Assembly: GCF_014773225.1 (NCBI RefSeq)
Contig: NZ_JACXAJ010000002.1
Location: 372,001-436,000, forward strand
DNA length: 64,000 bases
DNA from: Pontibacter aquaedesilientis
GTDB taxonomy: Bacteria > Bacteroidota > Bacteroidia > Cytophagales > Hymenobacteraceae
Direction: 5' to 3'
Shown: positions 41,066 to 50,209 of the stretch, in pieces
How the letters are laid out: the number at the start of each line of letters is the position of its first letter
Position numbering within the stretch: position 1 is the first letter of the stretch
The notes under the pieces: generated by a model
The model's input: the letters and a program-made list of their open reading frames with translations, nothing else
Databases searched by the model: none
Told to the model about the DNA's origin: nothing
Program-made: the position numbers and the translations under genes

Positions 41066-42175
41066 ATGGAAGTGAAATTGAATGCGGAGCAGGCATTGGA
41101 GGTAAAAGCTTGGAGCCTGCCCGACATCCGGAATATAACCCAGAACCGATTGCTGCTGCACCTGCTCTTCTGGGCGGGCTATGTCTGCTTTTTCGGGCTG
41201 CTCTACGGAAGTTACATCGACGATTACTACAACGCCTTCATGATCGAGCTCATTGAGCTGCCTTTCAAGATGACGCTGGTGTATTTCAACATGCATTTCC
41301 TGATGCCGCAGTACCTATTGCAGAAGCGCTACCTGGAGTTTGCTGTATACCTGCTTCTGATGATGATGGCCATCGGCACGCTCATGCAGTTTGTGCTCAT
41401 GCCGCTGCTCATCCACCCGCTCATTTGCCCCACTACCTGCACCGAAGACAACCTGACGCTCTACCGCTTCGTGAAAAACGTGGTCAACCTAGGTTACCTG
41501 GTGTCGATCTCGGCGGCTATATACCTGCTCAAAAACTGGTACCGGCATCAGCAGTCGGCCCAAACGCTGGCGCAGGACAAGCTGGAGGCGGAGCTCAAGT
41601 TCCTGAAAGGGCAGATCCACCCACATTTTCTTTTCAACACGCTCAACAGCCTGTATTCGCTCACGCTCCGGAAATCGGAGAATGCGCCGGAAGTGGTGCT
41701 CAAGCTTTCGGGTCTGATGGACTACATGCTCTACGACGCCGCTGCTGCCAAAGTGCCGCTCGAAAAGGAACTGAACTACATCCAGAACTACATCGCCCTG
41801 GAGCGCATTCGCTACGGCAACCGGGTGGATATCAGCTATACCGAGTCTGGAGGTATAGCCGGCAAGCAGATCGCCCCCATGATGATGTTGCCTTTTGTGG
41901 AGAATGCCTTTAAGCACGGGGTGAGCACCGAAACCCAAAATGCCTGGATCAGGGTGGATGTGAAGGTGCAGGACGACAAACTGGTGGTGCTGGTAGAGAA
42001 CTGCAAATGCTGCGAAGCAGCCAGCAGCAGTCACCGTGATTTTGCCTCCGGTATAGGCCTTAAGAATGTGCGCCGCCGCCTGGAGCTGCTTTACGAAAAT
42101 AGGTATAGCCTGGATGTGGAAGACGAAACGGAAAGCTACGCCGTGCGCCTTGAACTGGAACTAGGGGAGGAGTAA
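41066..42175 (+). CDS. LytS/YehU-type sensor histidine kinase
   Basis: 369 residues. Four hydrophobic helices are seen at about residues 30-50, 60-80, 92-115 and 138-156, then a His_kinase domain (PF06580) with IHPHFLFNTLNSLYSL (phosphoacceptor His 185 or 187) and a C-terminal ATP-binding region with MLPFVENAFKHG and GIGLKNVRRRLELLY. It phosphorylates the LytTR response regulator encoded 44 bp downstream. The promoter places the start codon at the transcript start. Confidence 0.93.
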   Translation: MEVKLNAEQALEVKAWSLPDIRNITQNRLLLHLLFWAGYVCFFGLLYGSYIDDYYNAFMIELIELPFKMTLVYFNMHFLMPQYLLQKRYLEFAVYLLLMMMAIGTLMQFVLMPLLIHPLICPTTCTEDNLTLYRFVKNVVNLGYLVSISAAIYLLKNWYRHQQSAQTLAQDKLEAELKFLKGQIHPHFLFNTLNSLYSLTLRKSENAPEVVLKLSGLMDYMLYDAAAAKVPLEKELNYIQNYIALERIRYGNRVDISYTESGGIAGKQIAPMMMLPFVENAFKHGVSTETQNAWIRVDVKVQDDKLVVLVENCKCCEAASSSHRDFASGIGLKNVRRRLELLYENRYSLDVEDETESYAVRLELELGEE

Positions 42176-42219
42176 AATACCAAGTGCCGTTTATACCTGA
42201 TGCCATACCTTAAGAGAAC

Positions 42220-42957
42220 ATGAAGCTACGCTGTATAATTGTGGATGATGAGCCCCTGGCGCTGGATGTGCTGGAGACCTTTGTGGAGCGCCTCGACAAC
42301 CTCGAGTTGGTGTGCCGCTGCAGCAATGCGGTAGAAGCCTACAACTGCCTACAGGCCGAGCATGTCGACCTGATCTTTCTGGATATCCAGATGCCCAAGC
42401 TGACAGGTATAGACTTTCTCAAATCCTTATCAAATCCGCCCAAGGTCATCTTCACCACCGCCTACCGCGACTATGCCCTGGATAGTTACGAACTCAACGC
42501 CGTGGATTATCTGCTCAAGCCCATCGCTTTCGACCGTTTCCTGAAAGCAGTAGCCAAGGTAACGCCGGCGGAGCCCAAAGGGATGGCGGCTATACCTGCG
42601 GCACCGGTACAGGCTGAGCCAGATTACAAAGAGGCTTTCATCTACCTCAAAGCCGACAAGAAAATGGTGAAGGTGATGCTCTCCGATATCCTCTACATCG
42701 AAAGCCTGAAAGACTACATCCGGGTGAAGACAGAAACGAAGGAGATCATCTCCTATCAAAAGATCAGTTTCCTGGAAGAGAAGCTGCCAACCGACAAGTT
42801 CCTGCGCATACACCGCTCTTTCATCATCGCCCTCGACAAGATCCAGGCTTTTTCCGCCACCGCCGTCGACATCGGCAAAACCGAAATCCCGATCGGCCGC
42901 TTCTACAAAAACGACGTGCTGCAAGTGCTCGGCCAGAACAATCTGTTGGAGAGTTGA
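42220..42957 (+). CDS. LytTR-type response regulator
   Basis: 245 residues. The receiver domain comprises residues 1-118, with acidic pocket VDDEP, phosphoacceptor D55 in LIFLDIQMP, T in FTTAYR and K in YLLKP. A Pro/Ala linker is followed by a LytTR DNA-binding domain (about 140-240: VKVMLSDILYIESLKDYIRV, FLRIHRSFIIAL, EIPIGRFYK). It partners the preceding kinase. The last codons and stop run into the iterated repeat element at 42950-43126. Confidence 0.95.
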   Translation: MKLRCIIVDDEPLALDVLETFVERLDNLELVCRCSNAVEAYNCLQAEHVDLIFLDIQMPKLTGIDFLKSLSNPPKVIFTTAYRDYALDSYELNAVDYLLKPIAFDRFLKAVAKVTPAEPKGMAAIPAAPVQAEPDYKEAFIYLKADKKMVKVMLSDILYIESLKDYIRVKTETKEIISYQKISFLEEKLPTDKFLRIHRSFIIALDKIQAFSATAVDIGKTEIPIGRFYKNDVLQVLGQNNLLES

Positions 42958-43126
42958 AAAAGTTAGAAAGTTGGGAAGTTAGAAAGTTAGAAAGTTTAGG
43001 GGGCGACTATACCTGTGAGGGTTGAGACTGGTTGTGCCGTGAAGTGCAGCAGTATTTCAAAATTTCCGTATGCAGGGATAATTTCATAACTTCTAAACTT
43101 TCTAACTTCCCAACTTCCCAAACTCC
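42950..43126. repeat. Inverted iterated repeat (GTTAGAAAGTT units)
   Basis: Left arm 42950-43000 and right arm 43089-43126 share a complementary block of about 19 bp (GTTGGGAAGTTAGAAAGTT). The element runs from the response-regulator stop to the base before the next gene's TTG start. Confidence 0.7.
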
Positions 43127-44161
43127 TTGAACACTATCTCCAAAAAGAAGCAGTTTTACCCGATTGCTGATTGCCTGCGGGCCTACCTGCATGGGTACGA
43201 CCGCGAAACCAAGCTGCCGGTGCTCTATGAGGACCTGATCCACTATACCGATGCCTTCCCTTACTACGACAAAAAAGGGCACGATACGCTCTGGGAAACA
43301 GTGATGTTTGACCAGCAGGCACAGGAGGAGCTGAACAAAGGCCTGACGCAGATTTACGCCTTGCTCAAAACAGATGGGGATATGTCGGTGATGGAGCACC
43401 TGTACGTGTCGCGGGTAGACTACTGCACTTTTGGAAACTCCAACCCCTTCCGGGTGCAGATCATGAACCAGCTCAACGACAACTACGACTACTTTTATGT
43501 GAAGCGTGCCGATGCCTCGCGCATTTATGGACTAGAACTGGAGTATGTGCTGTCGCCCAACCGCATTAACTACCTCGTCGATGGTGACACGCTTATCGAG
43601 GAGCACATTGCCGGTATTCCGGGCGATATTTTCATCAAAGACTATCTCGAACGGCCCGGCACCAACAAGGTGCGTATAGCCAAAGAATTTGTGAAATTTA
43701 ATGAGCGCTGCTTTGTGCGTCTGCTCGGCGACATGCGCTCCTATAACTATGTGGTGGATATCACCCCGGATTTTGAGGACGAGCAGTACCGGGTGCGCCC
43801 CATCGACTTCGACCAGCAGTCCTATGAGGGCCGGAAGTCGATGTACCTGCCGCAGTATTTCAAAGATAATAATGTGATTGTGGAACTGGTGCTCAAGCTG
43901 CTAAAGCCCGAAACCGTGAAGCAGTACCAGAACGAGGAGCGCACCCTGATCTTCCGGCGCCTGCGCACGGCCCGCTACCGCCTCAAAGACCTGATCGACT
44001 GCATGCGCAACGATACCATCTCCTCGCCCGAAAAAATAGAACGGCTGAAGCAGGAGCTGGCCAAACACCATCAGTCAGACGATTTCCTGAAATGCAAAGG
44101 GATGGGTGACCTCGTGCGCCTGAACCTCAAAACGATCATGAAAAAAGCGAAGATCAAGTAG
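43127..44161 (+). CDS. Conserved-type cytosolic protein, unknown function
   Basis: 344 residues starting at TTG 43127 (MNTISKKKQFYPIADCLRAY). A stop lies eight codons upstream and no ATG is available, so TTG must be used or the start was altered by the adjoining repeat. The protein is soluble, rich in Tyr, Asp and Arg, with blocks FVKFNERCFVRLLGDMRSYNYVVD and RPIDFDQQSYEGR. The latter, with H and D residues, is faintly kinase-like, but I make no assignment. It looks like a Cytophagales-specific family. Confidence 0.7.
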   Translation: MNTISKKKQFYPIADCLRAYLHGYDRETKLPVLYEDLIHYTDAFPYYDKKGHDTLWETVMFDQQAQEELNKGLTQIYALLKTDGDMSVMEHLYVSRVDYCTFGNSNPFRVQIMNQLNDNYDYFYVKRADASRIYGLELEYVLSPNRINYLVDGDTLIEEHIAGIPGDIFIKDYLERPGTNKVRIAKEFVKFNERCFVRLLGDMRSYNYVVDITPDFEDEQYRVRPIDFDQQSYEGRKSMYLPQYFKDNNVIVELVLKLLKPETVKQYQNEERTLIFRRLRTARYRLKDLIDCMRNDTISSPEKIERLKQELAKHHQSDDFLKCKGMGDLVRLNLKTIMKKAKIK

Positions 44162-44176
44162 CGCCTATACCTGCGT

Positions 44177-44551
44177 TTATAATCGCTCCAGGTGCCGGCG
44201 GGTGCGGTCGCTGTCGGTCAGGTTGCCGGTATTTACCGTGGTGGCTGGCTCAAACAGTAGTACTTCCGCCTCTTCGTTTGCTACTGGCCGGTGCTCTACG
44301 CCACGCGGCACGATCAAAAACTCCCCTGGGTGCACTGTTACTGTCTTATCCCGGAACTCCATGTCGAATTTGCCCTTCACGACCAGGAAAAGCTCGTCCT
44401 CGTGGTCATGGTGGTGCCACTCGAAAGGTCCGCTGAACTTGGCCAGCTTCACCTGCTGTCCGTTTAGCTCGCCCACTATGCGCGGGTTCCAGTGGTCAGG
44501 TATCTGGGCGAACTTCTCCGCCAGGTTTACTTTTTCTATGTTGGGTGCCAT
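44177..44551 (-). CDS. Cupin-domain protein
   Basis: 124 residues, one cupin_2 barrel. The first metal-binding motif is seen in WHHHDHEDELFLVVKGKFDM (His, His, Glu) and the second in PGEFLIVPRGVEHRPVA (His). Such small cupins bind a divalent metal, with roles from isomerase to sensor. No partner is evident. It converges on the preceding gene with a 15-bp gap. Confidence 0.9.
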   Translation of the reverse strand: MAPNIEKVNLAEKFAQIPDHWNPRIVGELNGQQVKLAKFSGPFEWHHHDHEDELFLVVKGKFDMEFRDKTVTVHPGEFLIVPRGVEHRPVANEEAEVLLFEPATTVNTGNLTDSDRTRRHLERL

Positions 44552-44592
44552 AAGGTGTAGTTTTAAGGAGTTACAAATATCAGTTAAATTTA

Positions 44593-44624
44593 TTTGGACT
44601 GATTCTAAATAGAGCTTACCTTTG
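44593..44624 (+). promoter_or_regulatory. Consensus promoter
   Basis: TTTG (44593-44596) and TACCTTTG (44617-44624) with a 20-bp spacer match the Bacteroidota consensus exactly. It fixes the downstream start at ATG 44658. Confidence 0.75.
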
Positions 44625-44657
44625 TGCTGTCAGAATTACAAACCCATAGCCAGCAGC

Positions 44658-45041
44658 ATGATAGCAGTTACAGCAAAGCCAGGAGATAACACGCCAGCAA
44701 TCGCAGAATTGGTCGAAATATATGCTAACCAGGCAGGGGTTGTGTACCAGTGCGACCGCAAGCGCCGCCTGCTGGTAAACTTTACCGGTACGCTCTCTGT
44801 ACTCAAAGTAGACGCTTTTTTACGACTGAAGCAAGCCGTCGACAGCATCGACCTGGAGCAGATGGCCGCTAATCCTTCCCGCTCGTCCGATTACGAAATT
44901 GTTTCGGTGTGTGGCTGTGACCGTTGTTTTATCCTGAGCCTGACGGAACTCTATACCTTGCGTGACCTGCTGGCCGGAGCCAAGTTCATGATGGAGCTCA
45001 ACCGCATGCTGCACGAGTGCCTGACTCCCCTGGAAGCCTAG
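44658..45041 (+). CDS. Small soluble protein with Cys cluster, unknown function
   Basis: 127 residues from ATG 44658; a TTG at 44622 lies inside the -7 element and is rejected. The visible features are YQCDRKRRLLVNFTGTLSVLKVDAFLRLK, a C-G-C-D-R-C motif (VSVCGCDRCF) that could bind a metal, and a helical C-terminus. No family is recognised. It lies 184 bp before ferritin on the same strand; a link to iron handling is only a suggestion. Confidence 0.65.
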   Translation: MIAVTAKPGDNTPAIAELVEIYANQAGVVYQCDRKRRLLVNFTGTLSVLKVDAFLRLKQAVDSIDLEQMAANPSRSSDYEIVSVCGCDRCFILSLTELYTLRDLLAGAKFMMELNRMLHECLTPLEA

Positions 45042-45225
45042 TTCTGTAACAACCGCTATACCTGTCAGCACAGCCCACCAGCTGTGCTTTTTTATTTAGA
45101 CTTCTTCCATATTTCTGGCGGCCTGTCCTTTTTCAGAACATTATACCTATCTTGATGGTAAGAATAAAAGACGTGCTTCCTGCAATAGCACCTCATCAGT
45201 TTGAACGAAAATAATACCCATACAC

Positions 45226-45762
45226 ATGAAGGATCTACTAAGACTAAGAACCTCACTTACCGAAGAAATAGAGAAAGTACTGAACGACCAGATTAAAATG
45301 GAGGCCGAGGCGTCGGCTATGTACCTGGCCATGTCGTCGTGGTGCGACCGCAACGGCTTCGATTTCAGCGCCGGCTACTTCAAAAAGCAGTCAGACGAGG
45401 AGCGGGAACACATGCTGCGCCTTTTCAAGTTCGTGTCTGATATGGGTGGCCGGGCGGTTTCACCGGACATTTCAGGTATACAGATCGAGTTCGAAACGTT
45501 TAAAAGCGTGTTCGAACAGGCGCTTCAACAGGAGATTGCCGTCACGCAGTCTTTCAACCGCATGGCCGACAAGTGCATGAAGGCCAAAGATTTTGTGACG
45601 TTTACGTTCCTGCAGTGGTTCCTGAAAGAGCAGATCGAGGAAGAATATGTGGCCCGCCGTGCGCTCGAGCTTTTCGAGATAATCGGGGAAGAAGGTACCG
45701 GCCAGTACGAGATCGACAAGCGTGTACCCAAGATCAAGTACGAGGATACGTACGAAGATTAA
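45226..45762 (+). CDS. ftnA: Ferritin
   Basis: 178 residues, a four-helix non-haem ferritin. The diiron ferroxidase ligands are in helix A (IKMEAEASAMYLAMSSW), helix B (QSDEEREHMLRLF) and helix C (ALQQEIAVTQSFNRM). A helix-D region with FLQWFLKEQIEEEYVAR follows. It oxidises and stores iron in a 24-mer. A terminator follows the stop. The spacer upstream contains no clear Fur-box. Confidence 0.93.
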   Translation: MKDLLRLRTSLTEEIEKVLNDQIKMEAEASAMYLAMSSWCDRNGFDFSAGYFKKQSDEEREHMLRLFKFVSDMGGRAVSPDISGIQIEFETFKSVFEQALQQEIAVTQSFNRMADKCMKAKDFVTFTFLQWFLKEQIEEEYVARRALELFEIIGEEGTGQYEIDKRVPKIKYEDTYED

Positions 45763-45781
45763 TAAACCCTGTAATAAAGAG

Positions 45782-45814
45782 AAAGCCTGTGGAATTGCTC
45801 CAAAGGCTTTTTTT
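45782..45814 (+). terminator. Ferritin terminator
   Basis: The AAAGCCT/AGGCTTT stem is extended by TGGA/TCCA across one mismatch, with a 5-nt loop and a seven-T run. It also borders the convergent ferredoxin-like gene. Confidence 0.85.
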
Positions 45815-46097
45815 ATACCTGTTTGTCAGACTGTATAATGTGTTCCTGAAAGGTTTTTTGGGCCTGCTGCTCGGTGGTGTGGTGCAGCCATACATTGTTA
45901 GGTTGAAAACTCATGACCGGGGCGAAGTCGCAGCGGTCGGTACACTCGGTTTTTACCACTTCCACTTTTCCTTTCAATCCCATTTCCTTGATCATGTTGC
46001 GGATAGTTTTGCCGATGTCCTTGCTGCCTTTTTTCTTGCATTTACTGCCGGTGCAGACATAAATAACCTTGTCCGGCACGTTGAATCCTTTGCTCAT
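45813..46097 (-). CDS. Thioredoxin-like [2Fe-2S] ferredoxin-type protein
   Basis: 94 residues. The four cluster ligands are apparent in VCTGSKCKKKGS (C-x4-C) and TECTDRCDFAPVM (C-x3-C), the arrangement of the (2Fe-2S) ferredoxin domain related to NuoE. It probably binds one 2Fe-2S cluster in the cytosol. It converges on ferritin, sharing the terminator region. The electron partner is unknown. Confidence 0.88.
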   Translation of the reverse strand: MSKGFNVPDKVIYVCTGSKCKKKGSKDIGKTIRNMIKEMGLKGKVEVVKTECTDRCDFAPVMSFQPNNVWLHHTTEQQAQKTFQEHIIQSDKQV

Positions 46098-46175
46098 GTA
46101 ATCTTATAAAGGTGCTCCTCCTTAAAGTAGAAAAGTAGTGAAATAGTTTCAGAGAAGAGCCGGTATAGTGCCTTA

Positions 46176-46598
46176 TTATTTGTTTTTTGCCTGGCATTCC
46201 AGTAGCCATTGTTGAGCACTTTCTATATCCTGGAAAATATGCATGTGAAATCTTCCCTGGACTCTGCTTAGCATGTCTGCTGAGGAAGCTGCCGCAAATG
46301 AGTCTTCGTTTACCACATGGGCATAATAGCGAAGCCCAGCAGCGGCGGCGCGGGGTGTCCATACCTGCTCTATCCAATCCACGGAGTGATCCCACCGGCC
46401 CACCAGGAGGCGATTGTCGTTCAGGCCATAGGAAACCTGATACTTTTCAATCATCTCCAGCACTGCCAGGCTGCCCTGAACCACATTCTCTGGCGTAACA
46501 TAGCCTAACCAGTTGTTATAAACCCAATTGTTACGCTCATCAACATGGGTGGTGAGGAATATTTTACCAGTTGCGGATTTGAGTTCCCGTAGTTTCAC
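46176..46598 (-). CDS. STAS/SpoIIAA-like small protein
   Basis: 140 residues with an alternating alpha/beta pattern and repeated Trp (NNWVYNNWLGYVTPENVVQG, VGRWDHSVDWIEQVW). It resembles small SpoIIAA/STAS-like proteins that are numerous in Hymenobacter and Pontibacter (recognition from memory). No catalytic motif is visible. Function unknown. Confidence 0.6.
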   Translation of the reverse strand: MKLRELKSATGKIFLTTHVDERNNWVYNNWLGYVTPENVVQGSLAVLEMIEKYQVSYGLNDNRLLVGRWDHSVDWIEQVWTPRAAAAGLRYYAHVVNEDSFAAASSADMLSRVQGRFHMHIFQDIESAQQWLLECQAKNK

Positions 46599-46791
46599 TA
46601 GGAAATATTAAGTTATTTAATTCAAATAAAACTGCTGACTACTAAATTGGTTATTGGCCCACCTTTTAAAGGTGGTATTTGTGCGCTAATTTAAGCATAA
46701 TTTAACTTAGGCTTTGGGGTATGGCCGCTTAAACCTTGTATATTGTCTACGGTCTAATCCCACAACTAACCCAATCTAAACCTTAAAAGAA

Positions 46792-49275
46792 ATGCACTTG
46801 AAATCTGTCTACTCTTCGAAGCGGCTGACCGCTTCGCTGCTGGGACTGTTGCTCTTGGTCGGTTCGCCGGCTCCCGTAGCAATTGCCCAGGCTAATAAAG
46901 AGGCCTCAAACGGCTATCAGCGGCCACCTGAAACCATGGCTTCCATTATCGATGCGCCTTCCACACCGGGCGTGAGCATCAACTCCAAAGGCGACTGGAT
47001 GCTGCTGCTCGAGCGAGCAGGCTACCCCAGCATAGAGGAGCTGGCGCAACCGGAAAGCCGCCTGGCTGGCCTCCGCATAAACCCTGCTACAAACGGGCAA
47101 AGCCGCGCCTCCTTCATCAATAATATAAAAGTGAAGCAGGTGAACGGCGGTCAGGAATTCCCGATCAGCGGCCTTCCCCAGAATGCCCAGATCTCGTATG
47201 TGACCTGGTCGCCGGATGAGAAGCAGATTGCCTTTACCGTGACCAATGCCCAAGGTATAGAACTGTGGGCGGCAGGTATAGCCGACAGACAAGCGAAGAA
47301 ACTGACTACAGCCACCCTAAACGATGCCTACAGTGGCCGTCCGTTTTCCTGGATGCCAGATAGTAAAGCTTTAATGGTGAAGTTTGTGGATGAGAAGCGT
47401 GGGGATATGCCAAAGGCGAGCCTGGTGCCTGCCGGGCCGAACATCCAGCAGAACATCGGCAAAGCCAACCCGTCGCGCACTTACCAGGATCTGCTCAAAA
47501 ACCAGAACGATGTGCAGCTGTTCGACTACTTCATGCAGACACAGTTGAAATTGGTTTCACTGGACGGGAAACAGCAGAATATCGGGCAGGCCGGTATCAT
47601 CAAGAGCGCGGATGTATCGCCGGACGGGCAGTACCTGTTGGTCGAGACCATTCAGAAGCCCTACTCATACCTGGTGCCGCATTACTACTTCCCTTATCAC
47701 GTAGAGGTGTGGAGCCGCGATGGCAAAGTGGTAAAGCAACTGGCGCAACTGCCGCTGGCCGAGGATATTCCGATCGGTTTTGACAACGTAGCGAAGGGGC
47801 CACGCAGTTACGACTGGCGCCCTGACAAACCTGCCACTTTATACTGGGCAGAGGCGCAGGACGGCGGCGATGCCAGCAAAGAGGTGAAGGAGCGCGATGT
47901 CGTGTTTATGCTCGAAGCGCCATTCTCCGGAAAACCAGCCAAACTTGCCGGCACCAAATACCGCTACCGTGGGGTGCAATGGGGTAACAATAACCTGGCT
48001 CTGGTGAACGAGCGACTCTGGAAAACCCGAACCGAGCGTGTCGTGCTGGTGCATCCTGACAAGCCTGCGCAGACTGGCACCGTGCTGATCGAGCGCTCTT
48101 ACGAAGATGGCTACAACGACCCGGGCAGCCCCGTGTATACCAAAAACCAGTATGGCCGCAGCGTGCTGATGACCGACAAAAAAGGTGACAACATCTACAT
48201 GATCAGCGAGGGCGGCTCACCGGAGGGCAACCGTCCTTTCCTGAGCGAGTTCAACCTGAAGTCGAAGAAGGCAAAAATCCTGTTCCGCTCCGAAGCGCCT
48301 TACTATGAGCGTCCCGTAGATATCATCGACCTCAGCAACAAACGCATTATTACCAGGAGAGAATCTGAAAAGGATGTACCGAACTATTTTGTGCGCGACC
48401 TTGGCAAAAAGAAAATAACGCAGGTAACAAGTTTCCCGCACCCGTACCCGCAATTAGAAGGTGTGCAGAAGGAGTTGCTGCAGTATGAGCGCAACGACGG
48501 TGTGAAGTTGACGGCTGTGCTATACCTGCCGAAGGACTACAAGAAAGGCGATGCGGTGCTTCCAATGCTGATGTGGGCTTATCCGCGTGAGTTCAAGAAC
48601 GCTGCCGCAGCCGGACAGGTGAAGAGCTCACCTTATGAGTTTACACGCATCAGCTCTGGCTCGCCGCTGTTCTGGGTCACGCGGGGCTATGCCGTGCTTG
48701 ATCGCACCGACTTCCCGATTGTAGGGGAAGGCGAGGCGCAGCCGAACGATACTTACGTAGAGCAACTGGTAGCCAGCGCAGAGGCCGCTATTAACAAAGT
48801 GGTGGAGATGGGCGTGGCTGACCGCAACCGAATTGCGGTAGGCGGACACTCCTATGGTGCGTTCATGACCGGCAATCTGCTGGCGCACTCTAACCTGTTT
48901 GCTGCAGGTATAGCCCGAAGCGGTGCCTACAACCGCACACTTACCCCATTTGGTTTCCAGCAGGAGGAGCGTACCTACTGGGAGGCGCCTGAGGTATACA
49001 ACCGTATGTCCCCGTTCTCTGCCGCTCACAAAGTGAAAACGCCGATCCTGCTCATCCATGGTGAGGCCGATAACAACTCCGGAACCTTCCCGATTCAAAG
49101 TGAGCGATTCTACAACGCCCTGAAGGGGCACGGTGCCACCACTCGTTTGGTATTCCTGCCACACGAAAGCCATGGCTACGCTGCCCGCGAGTCAATCCTA
49201 CACATGCTCTGGGAAATGGATAACTGGCTGGAAACCTATGTGAAAAAACGCGAAACAGCGAGCAGTAAACAGTAA
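46792..49275 (+). CDS. S9 family (S9D, glutamyl/prolyl oligopeptidase-like) secreted peptidase
   Basis: 827 residues with signal peptide (LTASLLGLLLLVGSPAPVAIAQ). An N-terminal beta-propeller is followed by a C-terminal alpha/beta-hydrolase domain with GGHSYGAF (Ser 687), Asp in HGEADNNSGTFP and His in PHESHGYAARES. The propeller beginning PPETMASIIDAPSTPGVSIN is typical of the S9D group. The last residues (SSKQ) and the stop are encoded by the left arm of the repeat element that follows. Confidence 0.92.
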   Translation: MHLKSVYSSKRLTASLLGLLLLVGSPAPVAIAQANKEASNGYQRPPETMASIIDAPSTPGVSINSKGDWMLLLERAGYPSIEELAQPESRLAGLRINPATNGQSRASFINNIKVKQVNGGQEFPISGLPQNAQISYVTWSPDEKQIAFTVTNAQGIELWAAGIADRQAKKLTTATLNDAYSGRPFSWMPDSKALMVKFVDEKRGDMPKASLVPAGPNIQQNIGKANPSRTYQDLLKNQNDVQLFDYFMQTQLKLVSLDGKQQNIGQAGIIKSADVSPDGQYLLVETIQKPYSYLVPHYYFPYHVEVWSRDGKVVKQLAQLPLAEDIPIGFDNVAKGPRSYDWRPDKPATLYWAEAQDGGDASKEVKERDVVFMLEAPFSGKPAKLAGTKYRYRGVQWGNNNLALVNERLWKTRTERVVLVHPDKPAQTGTVLIERSYEDGYNDPGSPVYTKNQYGRSVLMTDKKGDNIYMISEGGSPEGNRPFLSEFNLKSKKAKILFRSEAPYYERPVDIIDLSNKRIITRRESEKDVPNYFVRDLGKKKITQVTSFPHPYPQLEGVQKELLQYERNDGVKLTAVLYLPKDYKKGDAVLPMLMWAYPREFKNAAAAGQVKSSPYEFTRISSGSPLFWVTRGYAVLDRTDFPIVGEGEAQPNDTYVEQLVASAEAAINKVVEMGVADRNRIAVGGHSYGAFMTGNLLAHSNLFAAGIARSGAYNRTLTPFGFQQEERTYWEAPEVYNRMSPFSAAHKVKTPILLIHGEADNNSGTFPIQSERFYNALKGHGATTRLVFLPHESHGYAARESILHMLWEMDNWLETYVKKRETASSKQ

Positions 49276-49455
49276 GCAGGTAACAGTTATCAGTAAGCAG
49301 GTAGCAGGAAATCAGGTATAACCTTTAACCAAACTGCTGCCTTATACACAGAGCGCCCCGTCCAAGATTGGACGGGGCGCTCTGTTTTAATATAGTATTA
49401 ATTGTTTACTGTTAACTGCTCACTGTTAACTGTAAAAACTGTTAATTGTTTAATG
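49260..49455. repeat. Stop-to-stop inverted iterated repeat
   Basis: Left arm 49260-49312 has units like CAGTAAGCAGGTAACAGTTAT. Right arm 49397-49455 has TTACTGTTAACTGCTCACTG. The best complementary block matches 16 of 19. It encodes the end of the peptidase (stop 49275) and the LNN-stop end of the convergent cyclophilin gene (49442). Confidence 0.65.
49350..49383. terminator. Bidirectional terminator hairpin
   Basis: The 16-bp perfect GC-rich arms AGAGCGCCCCGTCCAA and complement enclose a GA tip, followed by GTTTTAAT on plus. It lies inside the repeat element between two convergent genes. Confidence 0.85.
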
Positions 49456-50209
49456 TTTTGATTTTGTGGGGAACGATCGTGATTGGCCATTTCTGCCCGT
49501 CCACTGGCTCATCAGAAATTTTATCTACTACATCCATCCCTTCTATGACTTCACCGAACACAGTGTATTCCTGGTCCAGGGCAGGCTCACCGCCGATAGT
49601 GGTATAGAGTTCGATTTGGGCGGGAGTGTACTGCATATTGTGTTTGGCTTCATAGGCTCTCAGTTCCTGTAGCGTGCGTGGCTCTCCCTGCACGATATAA
49701 AAGTTGTGCGAAGAAGATTCTTTGTCTGGATTGCGCTCATCGCCGTAGCGGGCCATGGCCAGGGCTCCTCGTTTGTGAATATACTTTGGGTTGAACTCCT
49801 GCGGTATTTTATATGGCCCCTGCTTCATGGTGCGGTTGTCGGAGTCACCACCCTGCACGGCAAAACCCTTGACCACTCGGTAAAACTCCCCCTGATCGTA
49901 AAAGCCTGCCTTCGTCAGACGTACGAAGTTGGCGCGGTGCAAAGGCGTTTCCTTGTAAAGGCGCAGTTTGATGTCGCCGTGACGGGTGCTGATGAGTATG
50001 AGACTGTCTGGGTTTTCTTTCTCAAAAGTGGTGAGCACCTCTACGACCGTCTCCGAAGTAAGCGGCTCCAGCGTTGACTTGTTTGCCTCCCCATTCTTTT
50101 CAGCGGTGGCTTGTTCCTCTGTCTTTGGCTGGCATGAGGCCATAAACAACAAACAGATGATCAGATGGATAAAAAGATTCGAAGAAAATGCGGACATCAT
50201 GTTTTTCAT
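49442..50209 (-). CDS. Cyclophilin-type peptidyl-prolyl isomerase, lipoprotein
   Basis: 255 residues. A lipobox M-A-S-C (Cys near residue 26) follows the hydrophobic signal. The cyclophilin domain spans about 70-250: LHRANFVRLTKAGFYDQGEFYRVVKGFAVQGGD (active-site Arg), RGALAMARYG, SSHNFYIVQG, EYTVFGEVIEGMDVVDKI. It assists folding in the periplasm or outer membrane. The C-terminal LNN is encoded by the adjoining repeat arm. Confidence 0.92.
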   Translation of the reverse strand: MKNMMSAFSSNLFIHLIICLLFMASCQPKTEEQATAEKNGEANKSTLEPLTSETVVEVLTTFEKENPDSLILISTRHGDIKLRLYKETPLHRANFVRLTKAGFYDQGEFYRVVKGFAVQGGDSDNRTMKQGPYKIPQEFNPKYIHKRGALAMARYGDERNPDKESSSHNFYIVQGEPRTLQELRAYEAKHNMQYTPAQIELYTTIGGEPALDQEYTVFGEVIEGMDVVDKISDEPVDGQKWPITIVPHKIKTLNN

